Positions 15,869 through 24,408 of a stretch of 44,002 nt of DNA are shown piece by piece. The stretch's first letter is position 1. The number at the start of each line of letters is the position of its first letter. The translations under genes and the position numbers were made by a program. The notes under the pieces are model-generated. The model did no database searches and was not told the origin of the DNA. It worked only from the letters and a program-made list of their open reading frames with translations. Origin of the DNA: Nitrospirota bacterium (GTDB lineage: Bacteria; Nitrospirota; Leptospirillia; Leptospirillales; Leptospirillaceae); contig JAKBXW010000005.1 in NCBI GenBank assembly GCA_021840555.1, positions 1 to 44,002 of the forward strand, in the 5' to 3' direction.

Positions 15869-18369
15869 TGGATGGATTCGGCTATATTTTCAGGGCCTAC
15901 TACAGTCGGGTCAGCTTTGTCTCCCGATCCGGAGTTCCAACAGGAGCTTTCACGGTTTTCGGAAACATGCTCCTGTCCCTCCTCAATCTGTTCGAGCCCC
16001 GATATTTCGCCGTTGTGTTCGAAAGCCGGACGGGAAATGTCCGCTCTGAAATCCTTCCGGAGATCAAGGCAAACCGGACACCTCCTCCGGATGACCTCCT
16101 CCGGCAGATCCCTTTTATAGAATCCCTGATCAGGGGACTCGGAATTCCGCTTGTCTGGGTGGACGGGTACGAAGCGGATGACACCATCGCGGCCCTTGCC
16201 CGGCACTGGCTTCTGGAGCAGCCGGATTCCCGTGTCCTCGTCCTCTCCACCGACAAGGATCTCCTGGCACTCGTTTCCGATCGTCTCCAGGTCTATGATC
16301 CTATGCTTCAGAAACTCTATGGCCCACGAGAGGTTATGGAAAAGTGGGGGGTGGAGCCGGGTCAGATTTCCGATTTTCTGGCATTGACCGGAGACAGCGT
16401 CGACAACATCAGTGGTGTCCCCGGGATTGGACCGAAAACAGCGGCCGCCCTTCTGGCGGGAGGGCTCCACGTCGAGGAGCTGGTGGCGCACCCGGAGACC
16501 GTCTTTCCCGAGCGCCTCCGCCCCAAAATCATCGAGTATCGGGACCTGATCCTCAGGAACAAAAGCGTGACCATTCTTCATGACGGTCTTGATGCTGACG
16601 CCTCTCTGGAGGCAATGAAGATCGGTCCACCTCACGAGGCCAATCTCAGGGAACTGGCCGAATCACTTGAAACGGCGACTCTTCTGGGCCGGATCCTCGA
16701 GTGGACGGGCAAGCAGGCACCAAAAAAGGGGGAGGCTCCGGATCCTCCTTTGCCCTCCGCCAAAATTCCTCCTTCCTCCTTTCGGGGGATCCTCCTCGAT
16801 CAGGAGTGGGGGATAGGGGTGTGGGATGGACAGATCTGGAGCTGGAATGAAGCCTTCGAGGAGCTATGCCGGATGGGCAGAGAGATCCTCGGATCCGGTC
16901 ATTCCAGCTGGACGTCGAGTCTGACGGGACTCCTTCGGAGATGTCCGGAATTGTGCGATGGGCCCCTCCCGGTTTTCGACATGGAGCTCGCTGGCTATCT
17001 TCTGGACCCCGGCCGCCGGGATTATAGCCTGGGAGCCCTCGGGGATCAGCTTTTTCTGACGGGAAATCCTGAGAATCCCGAGGAGAGAGCCTCCCTTGTC
17101 TTCGCCATCCTGGAGAAGCTTGAACGGGAGATCGACAGACTTGCCCTTGGCTCTCTTCTGAAAAACCTCGAAATCCCTGTGGCCAGGATTCTCGTCAAAA
17201 TGGAGCAGGCCGGGGTCATGGTGAGCCGCTCCCGGATCAATGAGGTCCGGGGCATCATCGAAGAGCGGATCGGAGGGCTCGAAACCGAAATTCACCAGGC
17301 GGCCGGAGGTCCTTTCGCCATACTGTCCCCCAAACAGGTGGGGGAGGTTCTGTTCGGCCGGCTGGGGCTTCCGGCGCCCCGAAAGACCGGCAAGAAGGGA
17401 GGCTCCCCCTCAACCGACGAGGAGACCCTCCAAGCTCTTTCCCCGCTTCATCCTCTCCCCGGCCTCATCATTGAATACCGGCAGCTCAGAAAGTTCCTTT
17501 CGACCTATCTGACTCCCATGGAGGAAGGAACTGGCCCCGACAACCGCCTCCACGGCCAGTTCAACCAGACGGTCGCAGCGACGGGACGACTTTCTTCCTC
17601 GGGACCGAACCTCCAGAACATTCCGGCCAAAACCGATCTGGGCCGCCTGATCCGCCGTTGTTTTGTCTCTCCGGAGGGGTCGGTGCTTCTCTCGGCCGAC
17701 TATTCCCAGATAGAGCTCCGGCTTCTGGCCCATCTGAGCCAGGACCCTTTTCTTTTGCAAGCCTTCGCAGAGGATCAGGATATTCATTCACGGACGGCGC
17801 ATCTCCTCTTCGGGGAACCGGTGACATCCGAAACGCGAAGACGGGCCAAAACCTTCAATTTCGGGATTCTTTACGGGATGTCCGCCTTCAGTCTGGCCCA
17901 GGACCTTGGCATTACTCCCGCCGAAGCCCAGGGGGTCATCGATCGCTATTTCAGCGTTTTTTCCGAGGTGGGTCCCTACTTCGAGAAGATTCGGAAGAAT
18001 GCGGAAAAGACGGGACGGATTTCAACCATCCTTGGACGGATCCGCCCTATTCCCGAAATCATGTCCGACAACCGGCGAATCCGCGAGTATGGAGAGCGTA
18101 TGGCGGTTAACTCCGTGCTCCAGGGATCGGCCGCCGATCTCATCAAGAAGGCGATGGTTGATCTCGAAGCGTACCTTGAAAAGACGGGAGGACGGTCCCG
18201 TCTTTTGATCCAGGTGCACGACGAGCTTCTGCTCGAGGTCCCCGAAGAGGAACTGGAAAAAACCTCGTCGGCAATCCGGGAGTGCATGGAAGAAGCGGTG
18301 GCTCTCTCGGTTCCCCTTAAAGTCCGTCTCGGGACTGGGCGGGATTGGGTGGAGGCCCATCCTGTCTGA
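15868..18369 (+). CDS. polA: DNA polymerase I (apparently without proofreading)
   Basis: Enzyme of 833 residues for Okazaki-fragment processing and repair. The N-terminal 5'-3' exonuclease is intact (DGYEADDTIAALA, STDKDLL, GDSVDNISGVPGIG). The middle domain keeps its fold marks (FDMELAGYLLDP) but shows no Exo I DxE, Exo II or Exo III aspartates, so 3'-5' proofreading is probably lost, as in Taq. The polymerase domain has motif A SADYSQIELR (Asp611), motif B RRRAKTFNFGILYG and motif C QVHDE (Asp785). The in-frame codons before the ATG read RTLIL, which resembles the usual Pol I N-terminus, but no standard start codon lies in that frame nearby. The true start is therefore uncertain. Confidence 0.94.
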   Translation: MDGFGYIFRAYYSRVSFVSRSGVPTGAFTVFGNMLLSLLNLFEPRYFAVVFESRTGNVRSEILPEIKANRTPPPDDLLRQIPFIESLIRGLGIPLVWVDGYEADDTIAALARHWLLEQPDSRVLVLSTDKDLLALVSDRLQVYDPMLQKLYGPREVMEKWGVEPGQISDFLALTGDSVDNISGVPGIGPKTAAALLAGGLHVEELVAHPETVFPERLRPKIIEYRDLILRNKSVTILHDGLDADASLEAMKIGPPHEANLRELAESLETATLLGRILEWTGKQAPKKGEAPDPPLPSAKIPPSSFRGILLDQEWGIGVWDGQIWSWNEAFEELCRMGREILGSGHSSWTSSLTGLLRRCPELCDGPLPVFDMELAGYLLDPGRRDYSLGALGDQLFLTGNPENPEERASLVFAILEKLEREIDRLALGSLLKNLEIPVARILVKMEQAGVMVSRSRINEVRGIIEERIGGLETEIHQAAGGPFAILSPKQVGEVLFGRLGLPAPRKTGKKGGSPSTDEETLQALSPLHPLPGLIIEYRQLRKFLSTYLTPMEEGTGPDNRLHGQFNQTVAATGRLSSSGPNLQNIPAKTDLGRLIRRCFVSPEGSVLLSADYSQIELRLLAHLSQDPFLLQAFAEDQDIHSRTAHLLFGEPVTSETRRRAKTFNFGILYGMSAFSLAQDLGITPAEAQGVIDRYFSVFSEVGPYFEKIRKNAEKTGRISTILGRIRPIPEIMSDNRRIREYGERMAVNSVLQGSAADLIKKAMVDLEAYLEKTGGRSRLLIQVHDELLLEVPEEELEKTSSAIRECMEEAVALSVPLKVRLGTGRDWVEAHPV

Positions 18370-18390
18370 TTCTTTCAAAGGAGCGTGTTG

Positions 18391-19089
18391 ATGAACACCC
18401 GACCGATTCTCGACAACATGAACCTCCCTCTTCTTGGCATGTCGCTGGCGGCGATTCTCGTGGCCTTTGTCTTTGCGGCAGTGGGAACGGCCTATGTCCT
18501 CCGGAGAGCCCGTGGGACCATTCAGGAGCCGAAGATAAGACTCTGGGCAAAGATAGGCTGGGCTGTCTTTGCCGTCTATGTCGTCGGTTACATGACCTAC
18601 TTTTACAAGAAGGCCGAGCCTGTCGTCATCGCCTATCCCTTCACCGCCGGAGACCGGGCCCTGGCGAGCGGCCACTACAAGGAAGCCCTTGACGACTATA
18701 AAGCGGTCGTGGCCCGGTATCCGAACTTCGGGATGGCGCACTACAAGCTCGGGATGCTCTACCGAGTGGTGAAGCAGGTGGATGGATCGATTGCGGAACT
18801 AAAAAAGGCGATCGCACTCGATCCGAATCTTGCCCCGGCCTACTTTGCCCTGGGCTCCATTCTCTGGACCCGGGGAACTGCCATGGACGCCATGCCTTAT
18901 TTCGAAAAGGGGCTGACGCTCGATCCGAAGACTCCCCAGCGACCCTTTTTTCAGCAGATCATCGACAGGGCCAAGAAGGAGAAGGCCGGTCTCATCAAAC
19001 CCGGAACATCCGGACGTCCTCATCTGTCGCCGGCTTCTCCCGCGGCTGCGTCATCGTCCATTCCACCTTCCGGAGCCAATACCCCGTGA
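18391..19089 (+). CDS. Membrane-anchored TPR protein
   Basis: Protein of 232 residues. Two N-terminal hydrophobic segments (about 12-36 and 50-70) are followed by about three TPR motifs (GHYKEALDDYKAVVARYPNF, GMAHYKLGMLYRVV, APAYFALGSILW) and a Pro/Ser/Ala-rich tail. TPR domains bind partner proteins, and the partner is unknown here. The ATG at 18391 has AAAGGAG at 18377-18383. The stop overlaps the next gene (GTGA), so the two probably act together. Confidence 0.8.
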   Translation: MNTRPILDNMNLPLLGMSLAAILVAFVFAAVGTAYVLRRARGTIQEPKIRLWAKIGWAVFAVYVVGYMTYFYKKAEPVVIAYPFTAGDRALASGHYKEALDDYKAVVARYPNFGMAHYKLGMLYRVVKQVDGSIAELKKAIALDPNLAPAYFALGSILWTRGTAMDAMPYFEKGLTLDPKTPQRPFFQQIIDRAKKEKAGLIKPGTSGRPHLSPASPAAASSSIPPSGANTP

Positions 19090-19520
19090 CAATGCCATTT
19101 CGGACCAGACTGACCATTCTGATATTTGCCGTGCCGGGACTGCTTGATGAATACTGGCTTGGCAACAGATTTCTCGATCTCCCGGCGCGCTTGCGCCGAC
19201 CGATTCTTGTCTCCGTGGAGGGAGCGATGCTGGTGCTCCTTCTCGTCCTCGTCATGTGGAGTTTCACTGCCCGCAGGCTGTCATCCCGGTCCGCGGCATT
19301 TCTCTTTACCTCGGCCGTCATGATGGGAGGAGGGGGGGCGTTGCGCCTTCTGCTCGTCCTCATGGATCCGACAGGAGATCCGCTCCTAAAGCCGCATCTT
19401 TTTGAGGTGGGTGGCCTTGTGTTTGCCGCGATGATGATTGGAATCGAAGGGCAGGCCGCCCGTCGGTACTTTGATAAAGTGCGCCAGTCACGGAACGGGG
19501 AAGGGGAGTCCCCCGCGTGA
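19086..19520 (+). CDS. Small polytopic membrane protein, unknown
   Basis: Protein of 144 residues with three or four hydrophobic segments, including PILVSVEGAMLVLLLVLVMW and LFEVGGLVFAAMMIGIEG. It has no family that I recognise. The start is GTG at 19086, overlapping the TPR gene, or ATG at 19092. The end overlaps coaE by GTGA. Tight coupling to the TPR membrane protein suggests a shared envelope role, which is inference. Confidence 0.7.
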   Translation: MTMPFRTRLTILIFAVPGLLDEYWLGNRFLDLPARLRRPILVSVEGAMLVLLLVLVMWSFTARRLSSRSAAFLFTSAVMMGGGGALRLLLVLMDPTGDPLLKPHLFEVGGLVFAAMMIGIEGQAARRYFDKVRQSRNGEGESPA

Positions 19521-20128
19521 TCGTTGTGGGGCTGACGGGGGGGATCGCTTCGGGAAAGTCCTTCATTGGGGACTTGATGAGGCGACGGGGGGTTGCCGTG
19601 ATCGATGCGGATCAGCTGGCAAGAGATGTAGTGCGCAGGGGAACGGAGGGATTTGATGAGGTAATCCGCGCCTTTCCGGAGGTGCTGCTTGGCGGGGAAA
19701 TCGATCGACCAGCCCTGGCCCGGATCATTTTTTCCGATCCTGAAAAGCGGCGCAGGCTGGAAGGAATTGTTCATCCAAGGGTTCATGCCGAATTCCTTCG
19801 TCAAAAGGCGCTCCATGCCGATGATCCTCTTGTCGTCTACGAAGTTCCTCTTCTGTTCGAGAGGGGCCTTGAAAAGGAGATGGACGCGGTCATCGTCGTC
19901 GACGTTCCCGAAGAGATCCAGAGGGAGCGCCTGCTGCGCCGCTCCGGGCTAAGTGCGGAAGAGGCGGGTCAACGGATCAAATCCCAGCTGAGTCGGGAGG
20001 AGAAGCTGTCCCGGGCCGACTTCATTCTTTCGGGACTCCTGACCGAAGAGGAGACAGACCAGGCTCTCGACAGTCTTCTTCCCAAAATCCTGAAGGGAGT
20101 TAAAACGAGGAAGGGAGGCGATGCATGA
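19517..20128 (+). CDS. coaE: Dephospho-CoA kinase
   Basis: Kinase of 203 residues for the last step of CoA synthesis, phosphorylating the 3' hydroxyl of dephospho-CoA. The P-loop is GGIASGKS at 8-15. VIDADQLARDVV and the lid region RLLRRSGLSAEEAGQRI are also family marks. The start is GTG at 19517, overlapping the previous stop. The end overlaps galU by ATGA. Confidence 0.94.
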   Translation: MIVVGLTGGIASGKSFIGDLMRRRGVAVIDADQLARDVVRRGTEGFDEVIRAFPEVLLGGEIDRPALARIIFSDPEKRRRLEGIVHPRVHAEFLRQKALHADDPLVVYEVPLLFERGLEKEMDAVIVVDVPEEIQRERLLRRSGLSAEEAGQRIKSQLSREEKLSRADFILSGLLTEEETDQALDSLLPKILKGVKTRKGGDA

Positions 20129-21003
20129 AAGAACTCAGAAAAGCTGTTTTTCCCCTTGCGGGTCACGGAACCCGCTTTCTGCCGATGACCAAGGCTTCTC
20201 CCAAGGAGATGCTTCCGCTTGTGGACAAACCCGTTGTCCAGTACACGGTCGAGGAGGCGGTCGCTTCCGGAGTCGGGCAGATCATCATGGTCACCGGTCG
20301 GGGGAAGCGGGCAATCGAAGACCATTTCGACATTTCCTACGAGCTTGAGGATGTCCTTCGCGAAAAGGGAAAGATGAAACTCCTGGAGGATGTTCGTCGG
20401 ATTTCCTTTATGGCAGAGGTGGTCTACACCCGTCAGAAGGAATCCCTTGGCCTGGGACACGCCGTTCTCTGTGCCAGAAATCTTGTCGGGGAGGAGCCTT
20501 TCGCAGTGGCTTTGGCCGACGAGGTGATCGACGGGAAAGAGCCCGCCCTGGCACAGCTTCTCGATGTGGCCCGGGAATTCGATGCACCCGTCATAGGCGT
20601 CCAGGAGGTCCCGGCCTCCGAGGTCTCCCATTACGGAATCATTCAGGGGCCGGAGATCCGGGAGGGACTCTTTCGCGTGGAATCCCTTGTGGAAAAACCC
20701 AGGATGGACGAGGCCCCGAGCCGGTGGGCCGTGATCGGGCGTTATGTTCTCACGCCGGACATCTTTTCTATTCTTGAAAATCAGAGACCTGGGGTCGGGG
20801 GAGAGATTCAGCTGACCGACGCGCTGGTCACTCTGGCGGCACATCGTCCCTTGTATGCCGTCAAAATAGAGGGACGGAGGTACGACACGGGAGACAAGGG
20901 AGGATTCCTGAGGGCAACCGTGAGATTCGGGCTCAAAAATCCCGACCTTGGACCCGAGTTCCGGAAGTTTCTGGTTGACCTTCTCGAACATCCTGAACGG
21001 TGA
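20125..21003 (+). CDS. galU: UTP--glucose-1-phosphate uridylyltransferase
   Basis: Enzyme of 292 residues making UDP-glucose, the glucosyl donor for LPS, glycans and trehalose. The N-terminal nucleotide-binding segment FPLAGHGTRFLPMTKASPKE and VDKPVVQYTVEEAV are diagnostic of GalU-type enzymes. ALADEVIDG and VEKPRMDEAPS are further landmarks. It lies in a coaE-galU-thiL string with ATGA overlap and a 12-base gap, so it is almost certainly in one operon. Confidence 0.94.
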   Translation: MKELRKAVFPLAGHGTRFLPMTKASPKEMLPLVDKPVVQYTVEEAVASGVGQIIMVTGRGKRAIEDHFDISYELEDVLREKGKMKLLEDVRRISFMAEVVYTRQKESLGLGHAVLCARNLVGEEPFAVALADEVIDGKEPALAQLLDVAREFDAPVIGVQEVPASEVSHYGIIQGPEIREGLFRVESLVEKPRMDEAPSRWAVIGRYVLTPDIFSILENQRPGVGGEIQLTDALVTLAAHRPLYAVKIEGRRYDTGDKGGFLRATVRFGLKNPDLGPEFRKFLVDLLEHPER

Positions 21004-21015
21004 TGCAGGACTCCG

Positions 21016-22008
21016 ATGGAATCTGATCTCATCAGTGAGCTCTCCCGGATCCTTGCCGGCCTTCCGGTTTCCGGCGTTCTGGCGGGCATCGGAGACGATG
21101 CAGCTCTCCTCTCCCCGCCTCCGGGGCGCAACATTCTCGTAACGACCGACAGCCAGCGGGAGAATGTCCATTTTCGATGGGATTGGACTGATCCGGAGTC
21201 GCTGGGCTATCGGCTGGTCGCGGTCAATGTGAGCGATATCGCCTCGAAAGGGGGTGTCCCCTGGTCTTGCGTGGCGGCTGTGGGACTCCCCCAGAATTAC
21301 GATCCTGCCGTGTTGCTGGGAGTGTACCGAGGAATTGCGGAGGCTTGCCGGGAATATGGTTGTTCCATGGTTGGGGGAGACCTGTCCCGAGACTCCGGAC
21401 GCTGGAATTTTGTCCTGACCCTTCTTGGAACCATTCCCGATGGGATCTTCCCTGCAAGAGCGTCTCTATCGGAGGGGGACGCCCTCTATCTGCTGGGACG
21501 TCCAGGACGGGCAAGGGCAGGTTATCTCTCTCTCTTGCGAGGTGTCGGAGGGGAGATCCTTTCGCCCGCACGGCAGGCCTTCCGACGTCCGAGAGCGCTT
21601 CTTTCAGCCGGACAGGCTCTTTCTCTGCGGCCGGAAATATCCGCCACCATCGACAGCTCCGACGGCCTGGAGCGTTCCCTTTCGGAGCTCTCTCTGGCCT
21701 CGGGGTTGTCAATTCGTGTCGAATCTCTTCCCGTGACGGACGAAATCCGCTCCTGGTCCTCTCTCCTGGGAGAGGATCCCGAGACACTGGTCTGGACCGG
21801 AGGAGAAGATTACGACATCGTCTTCGGCGTCAGCGGCAAGAGAGAGGAATCATTTATCCGGTGGGTACAATCAGAACTTCTGTCGGGGTCGGCAGAGGGA
21901 ATTCATTATGTGGGTCGGGCGGTGAAAGGAAATGGTCCGGCTTCCGTCTATTTTGGAAACCAGATCAAATCAATCAAGGGAAAAGGTTTTGATCACACCG
22001 TCCCCTGA
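21016..22008 (+). CDS. thiL: Thiamine-monophosphate kinase
   Basis: Kinase of 330 residues that turns thiamine phosphate into thiamine diphosphate, the active cofactor. It has GIGDDAALL (25-33), TTDSQRENVHF, NVSDIASKGGVP and GGDLSRDSGR, all standard ThiL metal and ATP sites. TIDSSDGL and WTGGEDYDIVFGV follow. Its 3' end overlaps the start of the next gene. No TPP riboswitch is seen nearby. Confidence 0.93.
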   Translation: MESDLISELSRILAGLPVSGVLAGIGDDAALLSPPPGRNILVTTDSQRENVHFRWDWTDPESLGYRLVAVNVSDIASKGGVPWSCVAAVGLPQNYDPAVLLGVYRGIAEACREYGCSMVGGDLSRDSGRWNFVLTLLGTIPDGIFPARASLSEGDALYLLGRPGRARAGYLSLLRGVGGEILSPARQAFRRPRALLSAGQALSLRPEISATIDSSDGLERSLSELSLASGLSIRVESLPVTDEIRSWSSLLGEDPETLVWTGGEDYDIVFGVSGKREESFIRWVQSELLSGSAEGIHYVGRAVKGNGPASVYFGNQIKSIKGKGFDHTVP

Positions 22009-22513
22009 AAACAATCAGCAGTCCACGACCGATGAAAATCCCGGGAAGGAAGGGTGGAAAGAAAAAGTTCTCCGACTCTTTCTTGGTTCAAACGATCCGT
22101 TTCGCGATGCCCTTTCATTCGCGACAGGCTTCGCGTCCGCCTTTCTGCCGCCATTCGGATTCCATAGTATCCTGGTCGCCTTCCTGGCCTATCTCTTCCG
22201 GCTCTCCCTTCCGATCGGTCTTTTGGGGTCATGGACCAACAATCCCTGGACCTTCGTTCCCGTCTTTCTTCCGGCTTATCTTGCGGAGATCAAGGTCGGG
22301 GCTATGATCCTCGATACAAAGGTATGGGTTCCCAATATAAGGGCTCTTTCTCATATGCCGAAAGATGCCATTCTGGCCCAGGTACGGGACGTCCTTTATC
22401 CATTCATCGTCGGGTCCGCTGTTTTTGCCCTTGGTGCCTTCCTTCTCTCGTTTCCGGCGGCCTATTTTCTCATCCGCTGGATCAAGGCGAAGAGGGGCTT
22501 CCCTCCCCTCTGA
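21989..22513 (+). CDS. DUF2062 family membrane protein
   Basis: Protein of 174 residues if started at TTG 21989 (AAGGG at 21976-21980), with an ATG at 21932 as alternative. Both starts lie inside thiL. The sequence SFATGFASAFLPPFGFHSIL and LGSWTNNPWTFVPVFLPAYL is characteristic of DUF2062, found alone or with glycosyltransferases. About three membrane segments are present and the function is unknown. The last 32 bases overlap the 3' end of the converging OmpA-like gene. Confidence 0.82.
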   Translation: MITPSPENNQQSTTDENPGKEGWKEKVLRLFLGSNDPFRDALSFATGFASAFLPPFGFHSILVAFLAYLFRLSLPIGLLGSWTNNPWTFVPVFLPAYLAEIKVGAMILDTKVWVPNIRALSHMPKDAILAQVRDVLYPFIVGSAVFALGAFLLSFPAAYFLIRWIKAKRGFPPL

Positions 22514-23156
22514 TGTCAACCCGGACAGACCGGCTTTGAGAGTGGCAAAGAGAACTTTTCCTGCGACATGCGGAAAAGAGTCTGGATTTGCGGTCTCCCC
22601 ATGAAAGGGCCCGGAGTTTCTTCGGGGAAAGCCCACGGAAGACGAGGTAGCGCTTGACGGCCAGACTTCTCCTTAGCCCAAGCTTTTTGTTGTAGGCTTC
22701 TGAACCCGTGGGATCGGTGGATCCATGGAGAAGAATTTCCTGATACTGTTTTCCCTTCAACTCCCGCGCGAGGGAGTCCAGGACCACCTCGTCCCAATAA
22801 GACAGGCGGGAGCTGTTGAATGAAAAATAGACGGTTCGCTGGGTGGGCAATCCAAGCGGTTTTTTCGGAGAGACAGTCGCTGTTGCCGGCTGAGACGTTG
22901 GCGGGGGGACTTCGGTATAGATGCGATGATTGTTCTTTTCGGCTGGAAGCTCCGTTCGTGGCCACTGGGATGAACCCTCGGAAACGGACACCCCTGGAAA
23001 TCCGCGATCGGGGGTCGGTCCGGGTGCCATGGATGCGGCGGGCGGCCTGGCCGCGCATCCGGCCGTTACGGAAAGAAGCGCTCCCAGGACAATGATCCAG
23101 GATCTTTTTTTGAACAATCCGGTTTGTGTTCCTTCCGCCTTTTGAAAAAAGGTCAT
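22482..23156 (-). CDS. OmpA-like peptidoglycan-binding lipoprotein
   Basis: Lipoprotein of 224 residues, lipobox TAGC with Cys34. A Pro/Ser-rich linker leads to a C-terminal OmpA-like domain (VYFSFNSSRLSYWDEVVLDS, LLHGSTDPTGSEAYNKKLGL, RRSLAVKRYLVFRGLSPKKL), which binds diaminopimelate in peptidoglycan. The usual HTD is replaced by HGSTD, and the last 30 residues are rich in Arg, Ser and Cys. ATG 23156 is chosen because AAGGAG lies six bases before it. It has its own promoter just downstream of the pal terminator, and is a second, more divergent Pal-type protein. Confidence 0.82.
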   Translation of the reverse strand: MTFFQKAEGTQTGLFKKRSWIIVLGALLSVTAGCAARPPAASMAPGPTPDRGFPGVSVSEGSSQWPRTELPAEKNNHRIYTEVPPPTSQPATATVSPKKPLGLPTQRTVYFSFNSSRLSYWDEVVLDSLARELKGKQYQEILLHGSTDPTGSEAYNKKLGLRRSLAVKRYLVFRGLSPKKLRALSWGDRKSRLFSACRRKSSLCHSQSRSVRVDIRGEGSPSSP

Positions 23157-23214
23157 GCCGGGCTCCTTGTCAGTCTTGGCTCCAGTTCGCTTCGGTTTTC
23201 GGAAAGCATCAGGA

Positions 23215-23243
23215 AATATAGCATGATCTAAAAAAAGAGACAA
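23215..23243 (-). promoter_or_regulatory. Predicted promoter of the OmpA-like lipoprotein gene
   Basis: On the minus strand TTGTCT (23238-23243) and TATATT (23215-23220) are separated by 17 bases, with TGC before the -10. Its -35 lies at the end of the pal terminator T-run, so the OmpA-like gene would be read separately from pal. Confidence 0.6.
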
Positions 23244-23276
23244 AAAAAGACGGGGCCCGTTGGGGCTCCCGTCTTT
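23242..23276 (-). terminator. Intrinsic terminator after pal
   Basis: On the minus strand AAAGACGGG pairs with CCCGTCTTT around a GC-rich loop and is followed by a run of seven T residues. It begins about 30 bases after the pal stop. Confidence 0.75.
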
Positions 23277-23307
23277 CAAAACGGAGAAACGAAATGCCAG
23301 GATCAGG

Positions 23308-23847
23308 TTACATGGTGATCTTCATGAAGTGGGCCACGCGGTTTTTCGCCCAGCAGGACTCGTTATGATCGGAACAGATGGAGTAGTCAGGTATCTCCCT
23401 CTTGCCGTATGAGACGATACGGATCCGCTTGGGGGAGACTCCGAGACGGATGAGATAGATCCGAGCGGCTTTGGCGCGTTTTTGTCCGAGAACGATATTG
23501 TAGGCATCGGTTCCGCGCTCGTCTGCGTGGCCTGCGATGACGACCTTTACCCCGGAATGAGCCTTGAGGATGGCGGCATCCTTCTTGAGGATGGACCGGT
23601 CTTCGGAGGTCAGGATGGCTCTGTCAAAACCAAAGCGGACATCCTTTTTGAGGGGATCCATCTCTGAGACCGACTGGGACGCCATCGCGTTGTTGTTCTC
23701 GGTGGCCGCCGGAGCCTGGGTCGCAGGTGCAGCCTGGGTGCTCTCGGAGGATCCGGATTTGGCGCCGCCGGAGGAAGCGCATCCCGCCAGACCAAGAACG
23801 CCCGCAACGACCAAAGCCATCAAACTCTTGGATTGACCGAATTTCAT
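23308..23847 (-). CDS. pal: Peptidoglycan-associated lipoprotein
   Basis: Outer-membrane lipoprotein of 179 residues that ties the outer membrane to peptidoglycan. Lipobox LAGC with Cys23, a Ser/Ala/Gln-rich linker, then the OmpA-like domain (DVRFGFDRAILTSEDRSILK, IAGHADERGTDAYNIVLGQK, YGKREIP). GHADERGT is the classic Pal signature. ATG 23847 is supported by AAGGAG upstream. The Tol partners (tolQRAB) are not in this window, so pal is detached from its usual operon here. Confidence 0.9.
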   Translation of the reverse strand: MKFGQSKSLMALVVAGVLGLAGCASSGGAKSGSSESTQAAPATQAPAATENNNAMASQSVSEMDPLKKDVRFGFDRAILTSEDRSILKKDAAILKAHSGVKVVIAGHADERGTDAYNIVLGQKRAKAARIYLIRLGVSPKRIRIVSYGKREIPDYSICSDHNESCWAKNRVAHFMKITM

Positions 23848-23940
23848 TTGAATCTCCTTCTTTCTCGAATTTTCGCCGCAGCGAATTTTATTATCCGAAC
23901 CATTGTTGAGGGATCCGGTTCGTCGGATGAGCAATTGTTC

Positions 23941-24408
23941 TTAATGAATGTGAATGGCTGTCACGGCGATGGAGCTATGTGTTCTGTGGTAACGGACGAC
24001 AACCTTCTGTCCTTCCTGAAGAGCGCTCATCCCGACCTTTTTCCGGCCTTTGTAAATAAGGGTTCTTGAAGAGAGATCGCCTCCGAAAACGGATTCGGAT
24101 TTCTTTCCTTTGTTCTTGACCACGGTGATGGTCATGGGAGAGGCATTCATGTCGATGTGTGCAATGGAACCCACAAAAACGGGAGCTCCCTTGTGTGCGT
24201 GGCGAACATGCTTCTTGGCGACTTTCTTCTTGGCGGCTTTTTTTGCTGCCGGCTTTTTAGCCGTTGCTTTGGCCGGGGCAGACGTCGCCGCTGGCTTTGC
24301 CGGGGCCGTGTTGTCGGCAAGGGCGGATCCAACGGAAATCGGTGCGACCGTCCAGCCAAGGGCTGAAAGAAGCATGAGGCTCAGCAAGCCTTTTTTTAAC
24401 CCCTTCAT
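23941..24408 (-). CDS. Exported Lys/Ala-rich basic protein, unknown
   Basis: Protein of 155 residues. A signal peptide is followed by a likely cleavage site after ALA (residue 31). A low-complexity Ala/Lys/Pro stretch (about 35-73, with KKPAAKKAAKKKVAKK) looks like the tail of histone H1. A compact C-terminal domain of some 80 residues follows (GSIAHIDMNASPMTITVVKN, then LQEGQKVVVRYHR). That domain reads as a small beta-barrel. The basic stretch may bind acidic surface polymers or peptidoglycan. AAGGAGG precedes ATG 24408. Confidence 0.75.
   Translation of the reverse strand: MKGLKKGLLSLMLLSALGWTVAPISVGSALADNTAPAKPAATSAPAKATAKKPAAKKAAKKKVAKKHVRHAHKGAPVFVGSIAHIDMNASPMTITVVKNKGKKSESVFGGDLSSRTLIYKGRKKVGMSALQEGQKVVVRYHRTHSSIAVTAIHIH

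Noticed and set aside
19969-21171. 400-residue minus-strand frame opposite coaE, galU and thiL
   Set aside because: It is wholly antisense to three well-identified genes, and its sequence looks like a translated complement.
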